Shown in pieces: positions 51,956-60,233 of a DNA stretch of 64,000 bases. Source of the stretch: an uncultured Caulobacter sp. (GTDB taxonomy: Bacteria; Pseudomonadota; Alphaproteobacteria; Caulobacterales; Caulobacteraceae); NCBI GenBank assembly GCA_937925635.1, contig CALALX010000013.1:1-64000 (forward strand). Reading direction: 5' to 3'. Under the pieces are notes generated by a model. That model saw only the letters and a list, made by a program, of their open reading frames with translations. It had not been told where the DNA came from and did no database searches. Numbering within the stretch: position 1 is the first letter of the stretch; each line of letters opens with the position of its first letter. The position numbers and the translations under genes are program-made.

Positions 51956-53337
51956 CAGACCAGCTCGCGGGGGTCGACGCCGCCGGCGATCAGCGCCGCC
52001 CTCAACGGCTCCAGCTGCTCGGCGTAACGCCGCCAGAGGCCGACCGAGTTGGCGTGGATCGGCTGGCGCACCTGGGCCGCGCTGGCGGTGGCGGCCGGAC
52101 TGGCGTTCTCGTGGAAGCGCAGGCAGGCCTCCTGCCACGCGAGCCCGCAATGGTCGATGATCCGTCGGCTGACCGCCTCCTGGTCGGCGATGAGCGCCTC
52201 GTAGTCGACGTCGAGGACCCGGCCCGGAAGCACGGCCCGCCAGTGCTCCATCAGGGCCCGGTGCGCCAGCTGGTAGGCGGCGATGTCCGCCAGGTCGTAG
52301 GAATAGGGACAGCCCATCCGGAACAGGGTCTTGTAGAGCGCGTAGCCGCTGTCCATCGGGTGGCGGCGCAGATGGATGATCCGGGCGTTGGGCAGGGCGC
52401 GGGCGATCAGGCCGATGTAGAGGAAGTTGACCGGCGTCTTGTCGATGAACAGCGGCGACGAGCCGCCGCGGCCGGCGACGCTGTCGAGGTAGGCGCGGCC
52501 GAGGGCCGCTGGATCGAGCGCCGCCGAGCGCCGGATCAGGTCCCCCTTGGCCTGCGACGGTCCGGCCTCGCGCATCAGAGCGAGCGCGAAGTCGTTGATC
52601 TCGCCCAGGCTCTCGACGTCGCTGTGGGAGCTGATGATGCGATCGACCAAGGTCGTGCCGCTGCGCGGCAGGCCCAGCACGAACACCGGACCGACGTCGA
52701 GGCGACCGGGCTCCGTCCGCTCGAACAGCGCACGGTCGAAGACCTTCGCGATCTCGGTCATGGCGGCGACATCGGCCGCGACCTGGTAGCTGAGCATCGA
52801 CCGCCGGCGGTCGGCCCCGCGACGGAGCCAGGCGAAACTCGCCGCGTGCTCGCCGAGGTCCTCGAGCTCCTTGGCCAGGGCGTAGCTCAGCGCCACCTGG
52901 CCGGGGCCCGTCAGCCGCTGGCGCGTGGCCTGAAACAGCGCGGCGGTGTGATTGGATTGCGGGGTCTGGCGTCTCAGCGTCGAGCGGTTCTGCCAGGCGT
53001 CGTAGTCGTCGGGGTCGAGCTGGATGACCTTGTCCAGCAACCGCTCAGCCTCGCCGGTTTCACCCAAGGCGATTAGGGCGGTGGCGAGATTGTACAGCAC
53101 CCGCGGATCGTTGGGCGCCAGCAACGCCGCCCGCCGGTAGCAGCGCGCGGCGTCGGCCGACCGACCGCAGTGGGTGTAGTGTTCGCCCAGGTGCTGGAGC
53201 AAACGACTGTCGTGGTCGGCGCTGGCCTCGAGAGAGGCCAGTCTGGCGAGGGCCTCGCCCATGCGACCGTCGCGGATGAGCGGAGCAATGCCGCCCAGCT
53301 CATCCATCGGATCGTCCCTCATCGCCAGACTGGCCAT
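51955..53337 (-). CDS. TPR-repeat sulfotransferase-family protein
   Basis: The protein of about 460 residues has an N-terminal TPR region of about 20-150 (GEALARLASLEASADHDSRL, AARCYRRAALLAPNDPRVLYNLATALIALGE). A C-terminal sulfotransferase-3-like domain has the 5'-phosphosulfate motif GLPRSGTTLVDRIISSHSD and the 3'-phosphate region HLRRHPMDSGYALYK. The start may be any of three ATGs (53337, 53322, 53307). These proteins commonly accompany TonB receptors in Caulobacterales and sphingomonads, where their role is unknown. The stop overlaps the hydrolase start (TGATG). Confidence 0.88.
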   Translation of the reverse strand: MASLAMRDDPMDELGGIAPLIRDGRMGEALARLASLEASADHDSRLLQHLGEHYTHCGRSADAARCYRRAALLAPNDPRVLYNLATALIALGETGEAERLLDKVIQLDPDDYDAWQNRSTLRRQTPQSNHTAALFQATRQRLTGPGQVALSYALAKELEDLGEHAASFAWLRRGADRRRSMLSYQVAADVAAMTEIAKVFDRALFERTEPGRLDVGPVFVLGLPRSGTTLVDRIISSHSDVESLGEINDFALALMREAGPSQAKGDLIRRSAALDPAALGRAYLDSVAGRGGSSPLFIDKTPVNFLYIGLIARALPNARIIHLRRHPMDSGYALYKTLFRMGCPYSYDLADIAAYQLAHRALMEHWRAVLPGRVLDVDYEALIADQEAVSRRIIDHCGLAWQEACLRFHENASPAATASAAQVRQPIHANSVGLWRRYAEQLEPLRAALIAGGVDPRELV

Positions 53338-53344
53338 CCCGTGT

Positions 53345-55693
53345 CTAGAAGCTGAAGTCGAGCGACAGGCCGAGGGTTCTGGGCAGCGAGATGAACTCCT
53401 TGGACCCGTTGCCGTAGTAGCCGACGCTGGGCCGCGTGCCCATGTAGGCCTCGGTGAACTCGCCCGTCACCCCATCCTCGTTGAAGATGTTCTTCACGAA
53501 GAAGGTCGCCGCCCAGGATCCCTTCGTCAGGGTCGCCGACGTGTTCCAGATGGCGAAGCCCGACAGCTCGGTATTGAACTTCGGCCCGCCGATCGCATTG
53601 CGGGTCGAAGACTGGTAGTAGCCGCCCCCCCGAGCCACCAGCGTCATGTCTCCCGGCAGGGACCAGGTATAGTCCGCCGCCAAGGTGATCGCGTGTTCGG
53701 GCGTGCCGGGCAGATGGGACCCGTCCGCTCCCAGCACCGCGCCGAGCGGGCTGACGACGTCCTCGCTGAGCCGCGCGTTGGTGTAGGTGTAGCCCACCGT
53801 GTAGTGGAGCGCGTCGGTCGGGCGGCCGTCGATCGAGGTCTCGAGCCCGTAGGTTCGCGCCTTGCCGCCGTTCTGCACGACATAGAAGCCCCAGTTCGGC
53901 GTCGCCGTGTTCAGCTGGATGTCGTCCCAATCGACGTAGAACACCGCCGCGTCATAGACGAAGGCGCCCATGCGGCCCTTCACGCCGGCTTCGTAGTTCA
54001 CGACGGAGTCGGATTTGTAGATCTGCCAGCGCGGATCCTCGGCGAAGTTGCCGGTCAGCGGCACGGCGTTGGAGCCGCCGCGGCGATAGCCCTGCGACAC
54101 GGTCGCGTAGAAGAGGCCGTCGTCGCTGAAGCTCCAGGACAGGTTGCCCTTGAACAGCGCCTTGCTCTCCGAGGAGGTGAACCGGGCGGTCACCGGCTGG
54201 CTGAGCGAGGTGTACAGCGGCACGTCGATGAAGGTGGTGTTCACCGCCTCGTTGTCGAACCAGCGGACGCCGCCGGTCAGGGCCAGGCTGTCCGTCGCGT
54301 GCCAGGTCAGCTCACCGTAAGCGGCCCTCTCGGTGAAGTCCTCGTGACGGCGATACGCGAAGTCCTGGTCGCCGGAAACGGCCGACGGGAAGCCGCTCCA
54401 GATATCCCACCAGCGCTTGAAGCCGCGCAGGTAGCTCTCCTGCGTCGCGACCAGGGTGTTGTCGTTGAAGTAGAGACCGGCCACCCAGTCGAAGTCTCCG
54501 CCGGCCTTCGAGACCAGCCGGATTTCCTCGATGGTCGCCTCGTCCTTGTAGCCGCGAACGGCGGACGCCATCGGGCGGGGGTAGTTGTAGTAGAAGCTCA
54601 GGAAGCCGGCCTGGGCGTAGAAGCCGGTGTTCTCGCTGACGCTGTCACCCTCGTGGCTGTAGACCGATGTCGACGAGGTCAGGGTCGCGAAACCCAGGTC
54701 GATGTTCATTTCCAGAGCGGTCAGGCTGACGTCGCGCGACGACGGCTCCAGCTGCACCGAACCGTTCTCGTAGTCGCCGTAGCGGTTGCCGTAGCCGTCG
54801 AGCCCGCGCGTCACCTGACGTCGGCCGCCGACCTCGTCAGACTGCTGGCTGTAGGTCAGGGTGGCGTTGAAGGTGTCGTTCGGTTCGAACAGCAGGGCCG
54901 CGCGGGCGAAACTGATCTCGACCGTATCGGCGTCCTTCTTGCTGGTGTAGGCGGCGTCGGGGGACAGGATGCCGCTGGGGGCCGCCGGCGCGCCCGTGCC
55001 GTCGAGCACGTAGAGGTTCACGTAGTCGGTGAGACCGGGATAGTCGATCCGGCTGACGGTGGCGCGCAGGGCGAACATGTCCCCGAGCGGCAGGTTGACG
55101 GTCAGATCACCGGCCCAGCCGACGCTGCCGGAGCCCTCGACCTTGCTGGCCGTGAGGTTCGCCGCGCCGCTGAACTCTCCAAGCCGCGGCGCCCGGGTGA
55201 TGTAGCGCACCGTGCCGCCGAGCGAGCCGGAGCCGTACAGCGTGCCCTGAGGTCCGCGCAGCACCTCAACCCGGTCGAGGTCCTTCAACAGGAAGCCGGC
55301 GAACAGCGGCGTATCGTTCTGGTAGGTCGACACCGGAGCGACGCTGGAGACCGCGTAGTCGCCCAGGGCGTTGCTGTCGACGTTGATCCCCCTGATCAGC
55401 ACATTGTTGACGACGCCGCCGTTGCGATAGCCACGATCGACGACCGCGACGCCCGGAACGCCCCGCATCAGTTCAGCGGCGTCAAGCATCTTGCCGTCTT
55501 CGATCGCGTCCCCGGACACGGCCGAGATGTTGTAGGGCACGTCCAGCACGCTCTGTTCGCGCCGGTTCGCGGTGACCACGATCTCGCCCACCGTGGTGTC
55601 CGTGGCCTCCTGCGCGGCCGCGGCGCCGGCCGAGGCTAGCGCCACGACGAGCGCGCCGATCGATACCGCGCCTCTCAGAGTTGATTTCGTCAT
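53345..55693 (-). CDS. TonB-dependent outer-membrane receptor
   Basis: The 782-residue receptor has a signal peptide (GALVVALASAGAAAAQ) and a TonB-box-like GEIVVTANRREQSVLDVP. A plug domain includes GVAVVDRGYRNGGVVNNVLI and VEVLRGPQGTLYGSGSLGG. A 22-strand barrel ends in the terminal aromatic FSLDFSF-type sequence (LGLSLDFSF). It resembles receptors for small organic substrates rather than siderophore receptors with a signalling extension, which it lacks. It heads the transport part of the eight-gene block. Confidence 0.94.
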   Translation of the reverse strand: MTKSTLRGAVSIGALVVALASAGAAAAQEATDTTVGEIVVTANRREQSVLDVPYNISAVSGDAIEDGKMLDAAELMRGVPGVAVVDRGYRNGGVVNNVLIRGINVDSNALGDYAVSSVAPVSTYQNDTPLFAGFLLKDLDRVEVLRGPQGTLYGSGSLGGTVRYITRAPRLGEFSGAANLTASKVEGSGSVGWAGDLTVNLPLGDMFALRATVSRIDYPGLTDYVNLYVLDGTGAPAAPSGILSPDAAYTSKKDADTVEISFARAALLFEPNDTFNATLTYSQQSDEVGGRRQVTRGLDGYGNRYGDYENGSVQLEPSSRDVSLTALEMNIDLGFATLTSSTSVYSHEGDSVSENTGFYAQAGFLSFYYNYPRPMASAVRGYKDEATIEEIRLVSKAGGDFDWVAGLYFNDNTLVATQESYLRGFKRWWDIWSGFPSAVSGDQDFAYRRHEDFTERAAYGELTWHATDSLALTGGVRWFDNEAVNTTFIDVPLYTSLSQPVTARFTSSESKALFKGNLSWSFSDDGLFYATVSQGYRRGGSNAVPLTGNFAEDPRWQIYKSDSVVNYEAGVKGRMGAFVYDAAVFYVDWDDIQLNTATPNWGFYVVQNGGKARTYGLETSIDGRPTDALHYTVGYTYTNARLSEDVVSPLGAVLGADGSHLPGTPEHAITLAADYTWSLPGDMTLVARGGGYYQSSTRNAIGGPKFNTELSGFAIWNTSATLTKGSWAATFFVKNIFNEDGVTGEFTEAYMGTRPSVGYYGNGSKEFISLPRTLGLSLDFSF

Positions 55694-55763
55694 CTCTATC
55701 CCCCTGGTTTCAGGCAGCCTTGCTGCCGCTGTTGTCCGGACGCGCCAGGCGCCCTCTTCACGC

Positions 55764-56651
55764 CTACGTCTTGATCACCCTGAGGGCCGGAGCCGCCGCC
55801 CGTTCAGACCCGGGCTTCTGCAGCGGTCCCAATCCCGAGAAGGCCGGCGACGCGGCGAATCCGTCCCGATAGGGCGGAAATACGATCGGGTTGTCGCGCA
55901 GGCTCTTGAGCGGCTGTCCCAGACCATGCCAGCCGCGCTCGCGCACCCGCGTCACCTGATCCAGATCCAGCTCGACGGCGATGACCTCATGGCCCGTCCC
56001 CGCCTGGTGAAGAACCTCGCCGCCAGGGCCGAACACGCCCGACAGGCCGACTCCGAGCGAGCCGGCGGTGTTGATGTCGACGAAGAAGACCTGATTGGTC
56101 GCCGCGCTGGCCCGCGCTATGGCCAGCTCGGCCTCGCGGTCAATGGTATTGGTCATCCCGGGGTGGATGATCACCTCCGCGCCCATCCAGGCGAGGGTGC
56201 GCGTCGTCTCCGGGAACCACATGTCGTAGCAGATCGACAGACCAAAGCGGCCGACGCCGGGGACGTCGAAGGCGACGAACTCGTTGCCGGCGGTGACGCC
56301 CTGCTCATAAGGCAGAAAGGGATAGATCTTGCGATAGCGCGCCACGACCTGGCCGTTCGGGTCGATGACCGGCGCGGTGTTGTAGACCCGGCCGCCGTCG
56401 GCCTCGAAGAGCGAACCGGGCACCAGCCAGACGCCGGCGGCGCGGGCCGCCTCGCACATGCGGGCTTCCGCCTCGCCCGGCAGCGGCTGGGCGTTGGCGA
56501 CCGCCGCCCCGAACATCGCCAGCTCGCCCAGCACCACCATGTCGACCCACGGAAGGCGCGCCTTCACGGCCGCGACCTCGGCGGCGATCCGCGCGCCGTT
56601 GTCTCCCTTGTCGAGCTGCAGTTGAAGACCGGCGATGCCAATGGGGCGCAT
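55764..56651 (-). CDS. Carbon-nitrogen hydrolase (nitrilase superfamily amidase)
   Basis: The 295-residue cytosolic enzyme has the complete Glu-Lys-Cys triad: Glu43 in VLGELAMFG, Lys108 in RYRKIYPF and Cys141 in SICYDMWFPET. The shape resembles N-carbamoyl-putrescine/omega-amidase-type amidases rather than true nitrilases. It could release an amine or carboxylate from an imported amide. It lies between the MocR regulator and the TonB receptor in the same direction. Confidence 0.92.
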   Translation of the reverse strand: MRPIGIAGLQLQLDKGDNGARIAAEVAAVKARLPWVDMVVLGELAMFGAAVANAQPLPGEAEARMCEAARAAGVWLVPGSLFEADGGRVYNTAPVIDPNGQVVARYRKIYPFLPYEQGVTAGNEFVAFDVPGVGRFGLSICYDMWFPETTRTLAWMGAEVIIHPGMTNTIDREAELAIARASAATNQVFFVDINTAGSLGVGLSGVFGPGGEVLHQAGTGHEVIAVELDLDQVTRVRERGWHGLGQPLKSLRDNPIVFPPYRDGFAASPAFSGLGPLQKPGSERAAAPALRVIKT

Positions 56652-56794
56652 GGGAACTCTCTAGGCGGGGCCACGAGCCCCTGTTCCTTGAGAGTGACGG
56701 CGGTTGAAACTGTCACATAGCGCCAGTCCGCAGCCCTTGATGGCGCCAGATTGGTTCCTTAATCACGTTCAGGTAGAAATCTGGACCCAGAGCC

Positions 56795-58615
56795 TCAACC
56801 AGCGTCAGCGCGGCGGATGACGGCCGAGTCGACCAGCCGCCCCCCCGCGTCGAACCAGCCGATGCGATCACCGACGATGGTGGTCATCAGGCTCGAGGTT
56901 TCGCCGTACGACCAGCGGTTCCACTGGCGGCGCCAGAAGTCGCCTTCCACCCACCAGCGCCCCTCGTCGCAATCCTCGCTGGCGTAACCGGCCCGACCAA
57001 TCATCTGGCCGTCCGGGAGCAGTTCGATCGTGCAGGGATCGCCATAGACGGTCTTGCACAACAGCACGGCGCCCGACATCGCCGACCGCAGCGCCTCCCC
57101 CGACAGCCGCGCCTCGGCCGTTTCCGGAAAGGCGTGGGCCGTCTCCGGCAGATCCCGCATCAGGTCGGCCAGCACCGCCACGCCCTGCCGAATGCGGTCC
57201 AGCGGCAAGCTGGTCACCCCGAGGCGAAAGATGTTCTTCGGACCCTTGTTGTCGGCGTAGTAGGGCCCGACCGGCTCGATGAGCACGCCTCGGCGCTCGG
57301 CCTCGGCCGCGAAGGCCTCGACGTCCAGGTGCTGCGGTCCGCGAACCCAGTAGGTCGCCCCGCCCCTCAGCGGCGCGATGGCCACCGACTGCTGCAGATA
57401 GTGGTTCAGGGCGTCGCGCAGCGCGGTCCGGCGCTCGCGGAACAGCCGACCCAGCCGCATCATCGTCGCGTCATAGTGGCCCATGGCCAGGAAGTGGGCG
57501 GACGCGCGCTGATTGTTCAACGGCGGATGCCGGATGGCCAGATGTCGAAGCCGGCGCGCCTCGGCGATCACTTCCGCCGACGCGACCATGAAGCCCAGCC
57601 GCAGACCCGGCCCCAGCACTTTGGAGAAGCCGGCGACATAGATGACGCGGTCATCCCGATCCAGGCTGCGCAGGGCCGGACAGGCTTCGTCGAGGTAGTT
57701 TGTTTCGCAGGCGAAATCGTCCTCGACGATGATCAGGTCCCGCGCCGCGGCCTTTCGCAGCAGCGCCTCGCGCCGCTCGCGGGTCATCATCACGCCGGTG
57801 GGGAACTGGTGGCTGGGCGTGACATAGACCAGATCGCAGTCGTCGAGCCGCCGGTCGACGATCAGCCCCTCATCGTCGACGGGCTGGTGGACCAGGCGGG
57901 CGCCACGCTCCATGGCCAGGCCGCGCATGTCCGGATAGCCCGGATCTTCCATGGCCACGACGCTGGTCCGGTCGATCAGCATCCGGGTGACGAGCGACAG
58001 AGCCTGCTGGGCTCCGACCGTGACGAGGATCTCGTCCGATCGCGCATGAATGCCTCGCCGCGGCAGAACCTTGGTGCGGATTTCCTCGATCAGCATCGGA
58101 TCGTCCGCATCGCCGCTGTCCATGGACCACTGACCGATGTCGCCGACCGCCAGCGCCTGGCGGCTGGCCTCCCGCCACTCGGCCACGGGAAACAGCGAAG
58201 CGTCGAATAGGCCGTCGATGAACGGATATGGGTACTGCCGCCAGTTGGGCATGCGACGCGCGAGCGGTTCGTCGCCCTCGCCGGACTTGAAACGACTCCG
58301 CCACCGAGACGACGGCGCCGGCTCGCGGCCGCCGGCCACGGACTGGATCGCGGTCAGGCCGCGCAGCATGTCGTGATCGGCATAGATGCCGCTGCGCTCG
58401 CGGCTGACGAAGAGCCCTTCGTCGATCAGCTTCTGATAGGCCAGCGTGACGGTGTTGCGGGCCACGCCCAGCTGCGCGGCCAGAGCCCTGGACGACGGCA
58501 ACCGCTTGCCCGGCGGAAAGGCCCCGGCGCAGGCCGCGTCGACCAGCTTGCGGCGCACCTGATCCTGCAGGCTCAGGTCGCTGTCTGGATCGAGGAAGAG
58601 CAAAGGTCTGGACAT
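56795..58615 (-). CDS. MocR/GabR-type regulator with an extra C-terminal domain
   Basis: The 606-residue protein has a GntR winged helix (about 15-75: SSRALAAQLGVARNTVTLAYQKL). An aminotransferase-like domain (about 120-490) carries the PLP-binding Lys332 in VAGFSKVLGPGLRLG. A further segment of about 110 residues (about 495-606) follows, with PCTIELLPDGQMIG and GRWWVEGDFWRRQWNRW. Typical MocR proteins stop near 480. GabR, the best-studied member, senses GABA and PLP to activate gabT-gabD. The presence of gabT and gabD in the same block supports this analogy. ATG 58615 is preferred over 58642. Confidence 0.92.
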   Translation of the reverse strand: MSRPLLFLDPDSDLSLQDQVRRKLVDAACAGAFPPGKRLPSSRALAAQLGVARNTVTLAYQKLIDEGLFVSRERSGIYADHDMLRGLTAIQSVAGGREPAPSSRWRSRFKSGEGDEPLARRMPNWRQYPYPFIDGLFDASLFPVAEWREASRQALAVGDIGQWSMDSGDADDPMLIEEIRTKVLPRRGIHARSDEILVTVGAQQALSLVTRMLIDRTSVVAMEDPGYPDMRGLAMERGARLVHQPVDDEGLIVDRRLDDCDLVYVTPSHQFPTGVMMTRERREALLRKAAARDLIIVEDDFACETNYLDEACPALRSLDRDDRVIYVAGFSKVLGPGLRLGFMVASAEVIAEARRLRHLAIRHPPLNNQRASAHFLAMGHYDATMMRLGRLFRERRTALRDALNHYLQQSVAIAPLRGGATYWVRGPQHLDVEAFAAEAERRGVLIEPVGPYYADNKGPKNIFRLGVTSLPLDRIRQGVAVLADLMRDLPETAHAFPETAEARLSGEALRSAMSGAVLLCKTVYGDPCTIELLPDGQMIGRAGYASEDCDEGRWWVEGDFWRRQWNRWSYGETSSLMTTIVGDRIGWFDAGGRLVDSAVIRRADAG

Positions 58616-58832
58616 GGCCCGATCCTTCTTACCTGAGACCATCGCTGTCCAGCGTCGCGAACTTCCGGCCTCCGCGACGAAGCGCGGCGCCCCGGCGCGA
58701 CTGGCCGGAAGGCGCCGTCAGCGCCTCTACGCCGCCTTGCGGTCCGAAGAGTCAGGTGTCCGGCGCGGCCTCACGCCGAGCGCCGACCCGCGGCGACGTC
58801 GATCTCACGCTCGACGCCCCCCGCCTTGCCCC

Positions 58833-58846
58833 TTGACGCGGGTCAA
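58833..58846. promoter_or_regulatory. FNR/FixK/Dnr-type box (TTGAC-N4-GTCAA)
   Basis: TTGACGCGGGTCAA is a perfect dyad of the FNR-Dnr family consensus. It ends 65 bp upstream of the alpha/beta-hydrolase ATG at 58912, a position suited to activation under low oxygen or nitric oxide. A second perfect box is at 61392. The rest of the gap from 58616 holds no gene. Confidence 0.7.
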
Positions 58847-58911
58847 GGCGCGGGTCCGACCCGGGGCTAGTCTGGCGTCAGGATCGCGCCGTCCGCGAAG
58901 GGACACCGCCC

Positions 58912-59586
58912 ATGCCGCACCGTCAGACCCTCACCCCGGTGCTGGTCCCGCCGCTCGGACTTTCGGGAGATCTTCGCGCGCCCTCCGATCCCTCCGCCGT
59001 CGTCATCTTCGCGCACGGCAGCGGATCGAGCCGGTTCAGCCCCCGCAACCAGCAGGTGGCGGAGGCCCTGGCGGACGCGGGCATGGCCAGCCTCATGCTC
59101 GATCTTCTCACCGAGCGCGAGGCCCGTGACCGGAGCACCATCTTCGACATCGACCTGCTCGCCGCGCGCGTGGTGTCGGCCATCGACTGGGCCAGAGGCG
59201 AGCCGACGCTGCGCAACCTGCCGATTGGGCTGTTCGGCGCCAGCACCGGCGCGGCGGCGGCTCTCAAGGCCGCGGCGCTGCGGTCCGCGGACGTGGCCGC
59301 GGTGGTCTCGCGCGGAGGCCGGCCCGACCTCGCCGAGGACGCCCTGGACCGCGTGACGGCGCCAACGCTGCTCATCGTCGGCGGGGCCGACGAGCCTGTC
59401 CTGACCTGGAACCGGCAGGCGCGCCTGCGCCTCGCGGGACCGTCTCGGCTGAGCGTGGTGCCCGGGGCCACCCATCTCTTCGAGGAGCCCGGCGCGCTCG
59501 ATCAGGTGATCAGGCTCGCGGCGATCTGGTTCGCCGAACATCTGCGACCGACGCCGGCGACGCGAGACGGCGCCCCGAACGGCTAG
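58912..59586 (+). CDS. Dienelactone-hydrolase-like alpha/beta hydrolase
   Basis: The 224-residue protein has the oxyanion region VVIFAHGSGSSRFSPRNQ, the nucleophile elbow LFGASTGAAAALKAA (G-x-S-x-G type with Ser) and the late Asp/His in IVGGADEPVL and VPGATHLFEEPG. It matches the small alpha/beta hydrolases that accompany phosphoribosyltransferases in low-oxygen clusters. The catalytic activity is unproven. Its stop overlaps the convergent phosphoribosyltransferase stop in CTAG. Confidence 0.87.
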   Translation: MPHRQTLTPVLVPPLGLSGDLRAPSDPSAVVIFAHGSGSSRFSPRNQQVAEALADAGMASLMLDLLTEREARDRSTIFDIDLLAARVVSAIDWARGEPTLRNLPIGLFGASTGAAAALKAAALRSADVAAVVSRGGRPDLAEDALDRVTAPTLLIVGGADEPVLTWNRQARLRLAGPSRLSVVPGATHLFEEPGALDQVIRLAAIWFAEHLRPTPATRDGAPNG

Positions 59587-60233
59587 GCCGGTTCGAGCAG
59601 GGCCAGAACCTCGTCGTCCGACAGCTGGTGAAAGTCGAGGTAAAACGCTCCCACACCGGGGAACTCGGCCGGTTCCGCCAGGCAAATGACATCATCAACC
59701 TCGGAAGCGATCTCGGCGACGGTATCCGGCGGCGCCACGGGCACCGCGAGGATGAGCCGCGCGACGCCAAGCCCCTTCAATCCGCGGATCGCCGCCTTGG
59801 CGGTGGCGCCCGTCGCCAGGCCGTCGTCGACGACGACCACCGCCCTGCCCTTCGGGTCGGGCCGCTTGCGGCCGCCGAAGTAGAGGCGACGACGTCGCTC
59901 GATTTCGGCCAGTTCGCGCGCGGCTTCGCGCTCGAGCCATTCAGGCCCGGCGCCGCTCACGCGCAGCACGGTATCGTTGACCACCATCCGCGGATGGTCG
60001 CCGTCGATGACGGCCGCCACCGCGACCTCGGGATTTCCCGGCGCGCCGATCTTGCGGACCAGCGCCAGGTCGAGCGGCGCCTGGAGTCTGCGCGCGACCT
60101 CGGCCGCCACGGGCACGCCGCCTCGCGGCAGGGCGTAGACGATGACATCCTTCAGCCCCATGGTCGCCAACCGCTCCGCCAGGAGTCGCCCGGCTTCGGC
60201 GCGATCGGAGAAAAGCGGCGGCAACGTCGTCAT
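59583..60233 (-). CDS. Phosphoribosyltransferase-domain protein
   Basis: The 216-residue protein has a PRTase fold with ALPRGGVPVAAEVARRL at the N-terminus and the PRPP-binding loop AVVVVDDGLATGATAKAA. A hood region of about 45 residues lies between (WLEREAARELAEIERRRRLYFGGR). These stand-alone proteins are not biosynthetic and are often found next to alpha/beta hydrolases and in FixK/Dnr regulons. It overlaps the upstream adh gene by ATGA. Confidence 0.9.
   Translation of the reverse strand: MTTLPPLFSDRAEAGRLLAERLATMGLKDVIVYALPRGGVPVAAEVARRLQAPLDLALVRKIGAPGNPEVAVAAVIDGDHPRMVVNDTVLRVSGAGPEWLEREAARELAEIERRRRLYFGGRKRPDPKGRAVVVVDDGLATGATAKAAIRGLKGLGVARLILAVPVAPPDTVAEIASEVDDVICLAEPAEFPGVGAFYLDFHQLSDDEVLALLEPA

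Noticed and set aside
53261..55639. 792-codon open frame antisense to the TonB receptor
   Set aside because: The minus strand encodes a full TonB-dependent receptor with signal peptide and plug motifs. The plus-strand frame is rich in Arg/Val/Gly and lacks any recognisable domain.
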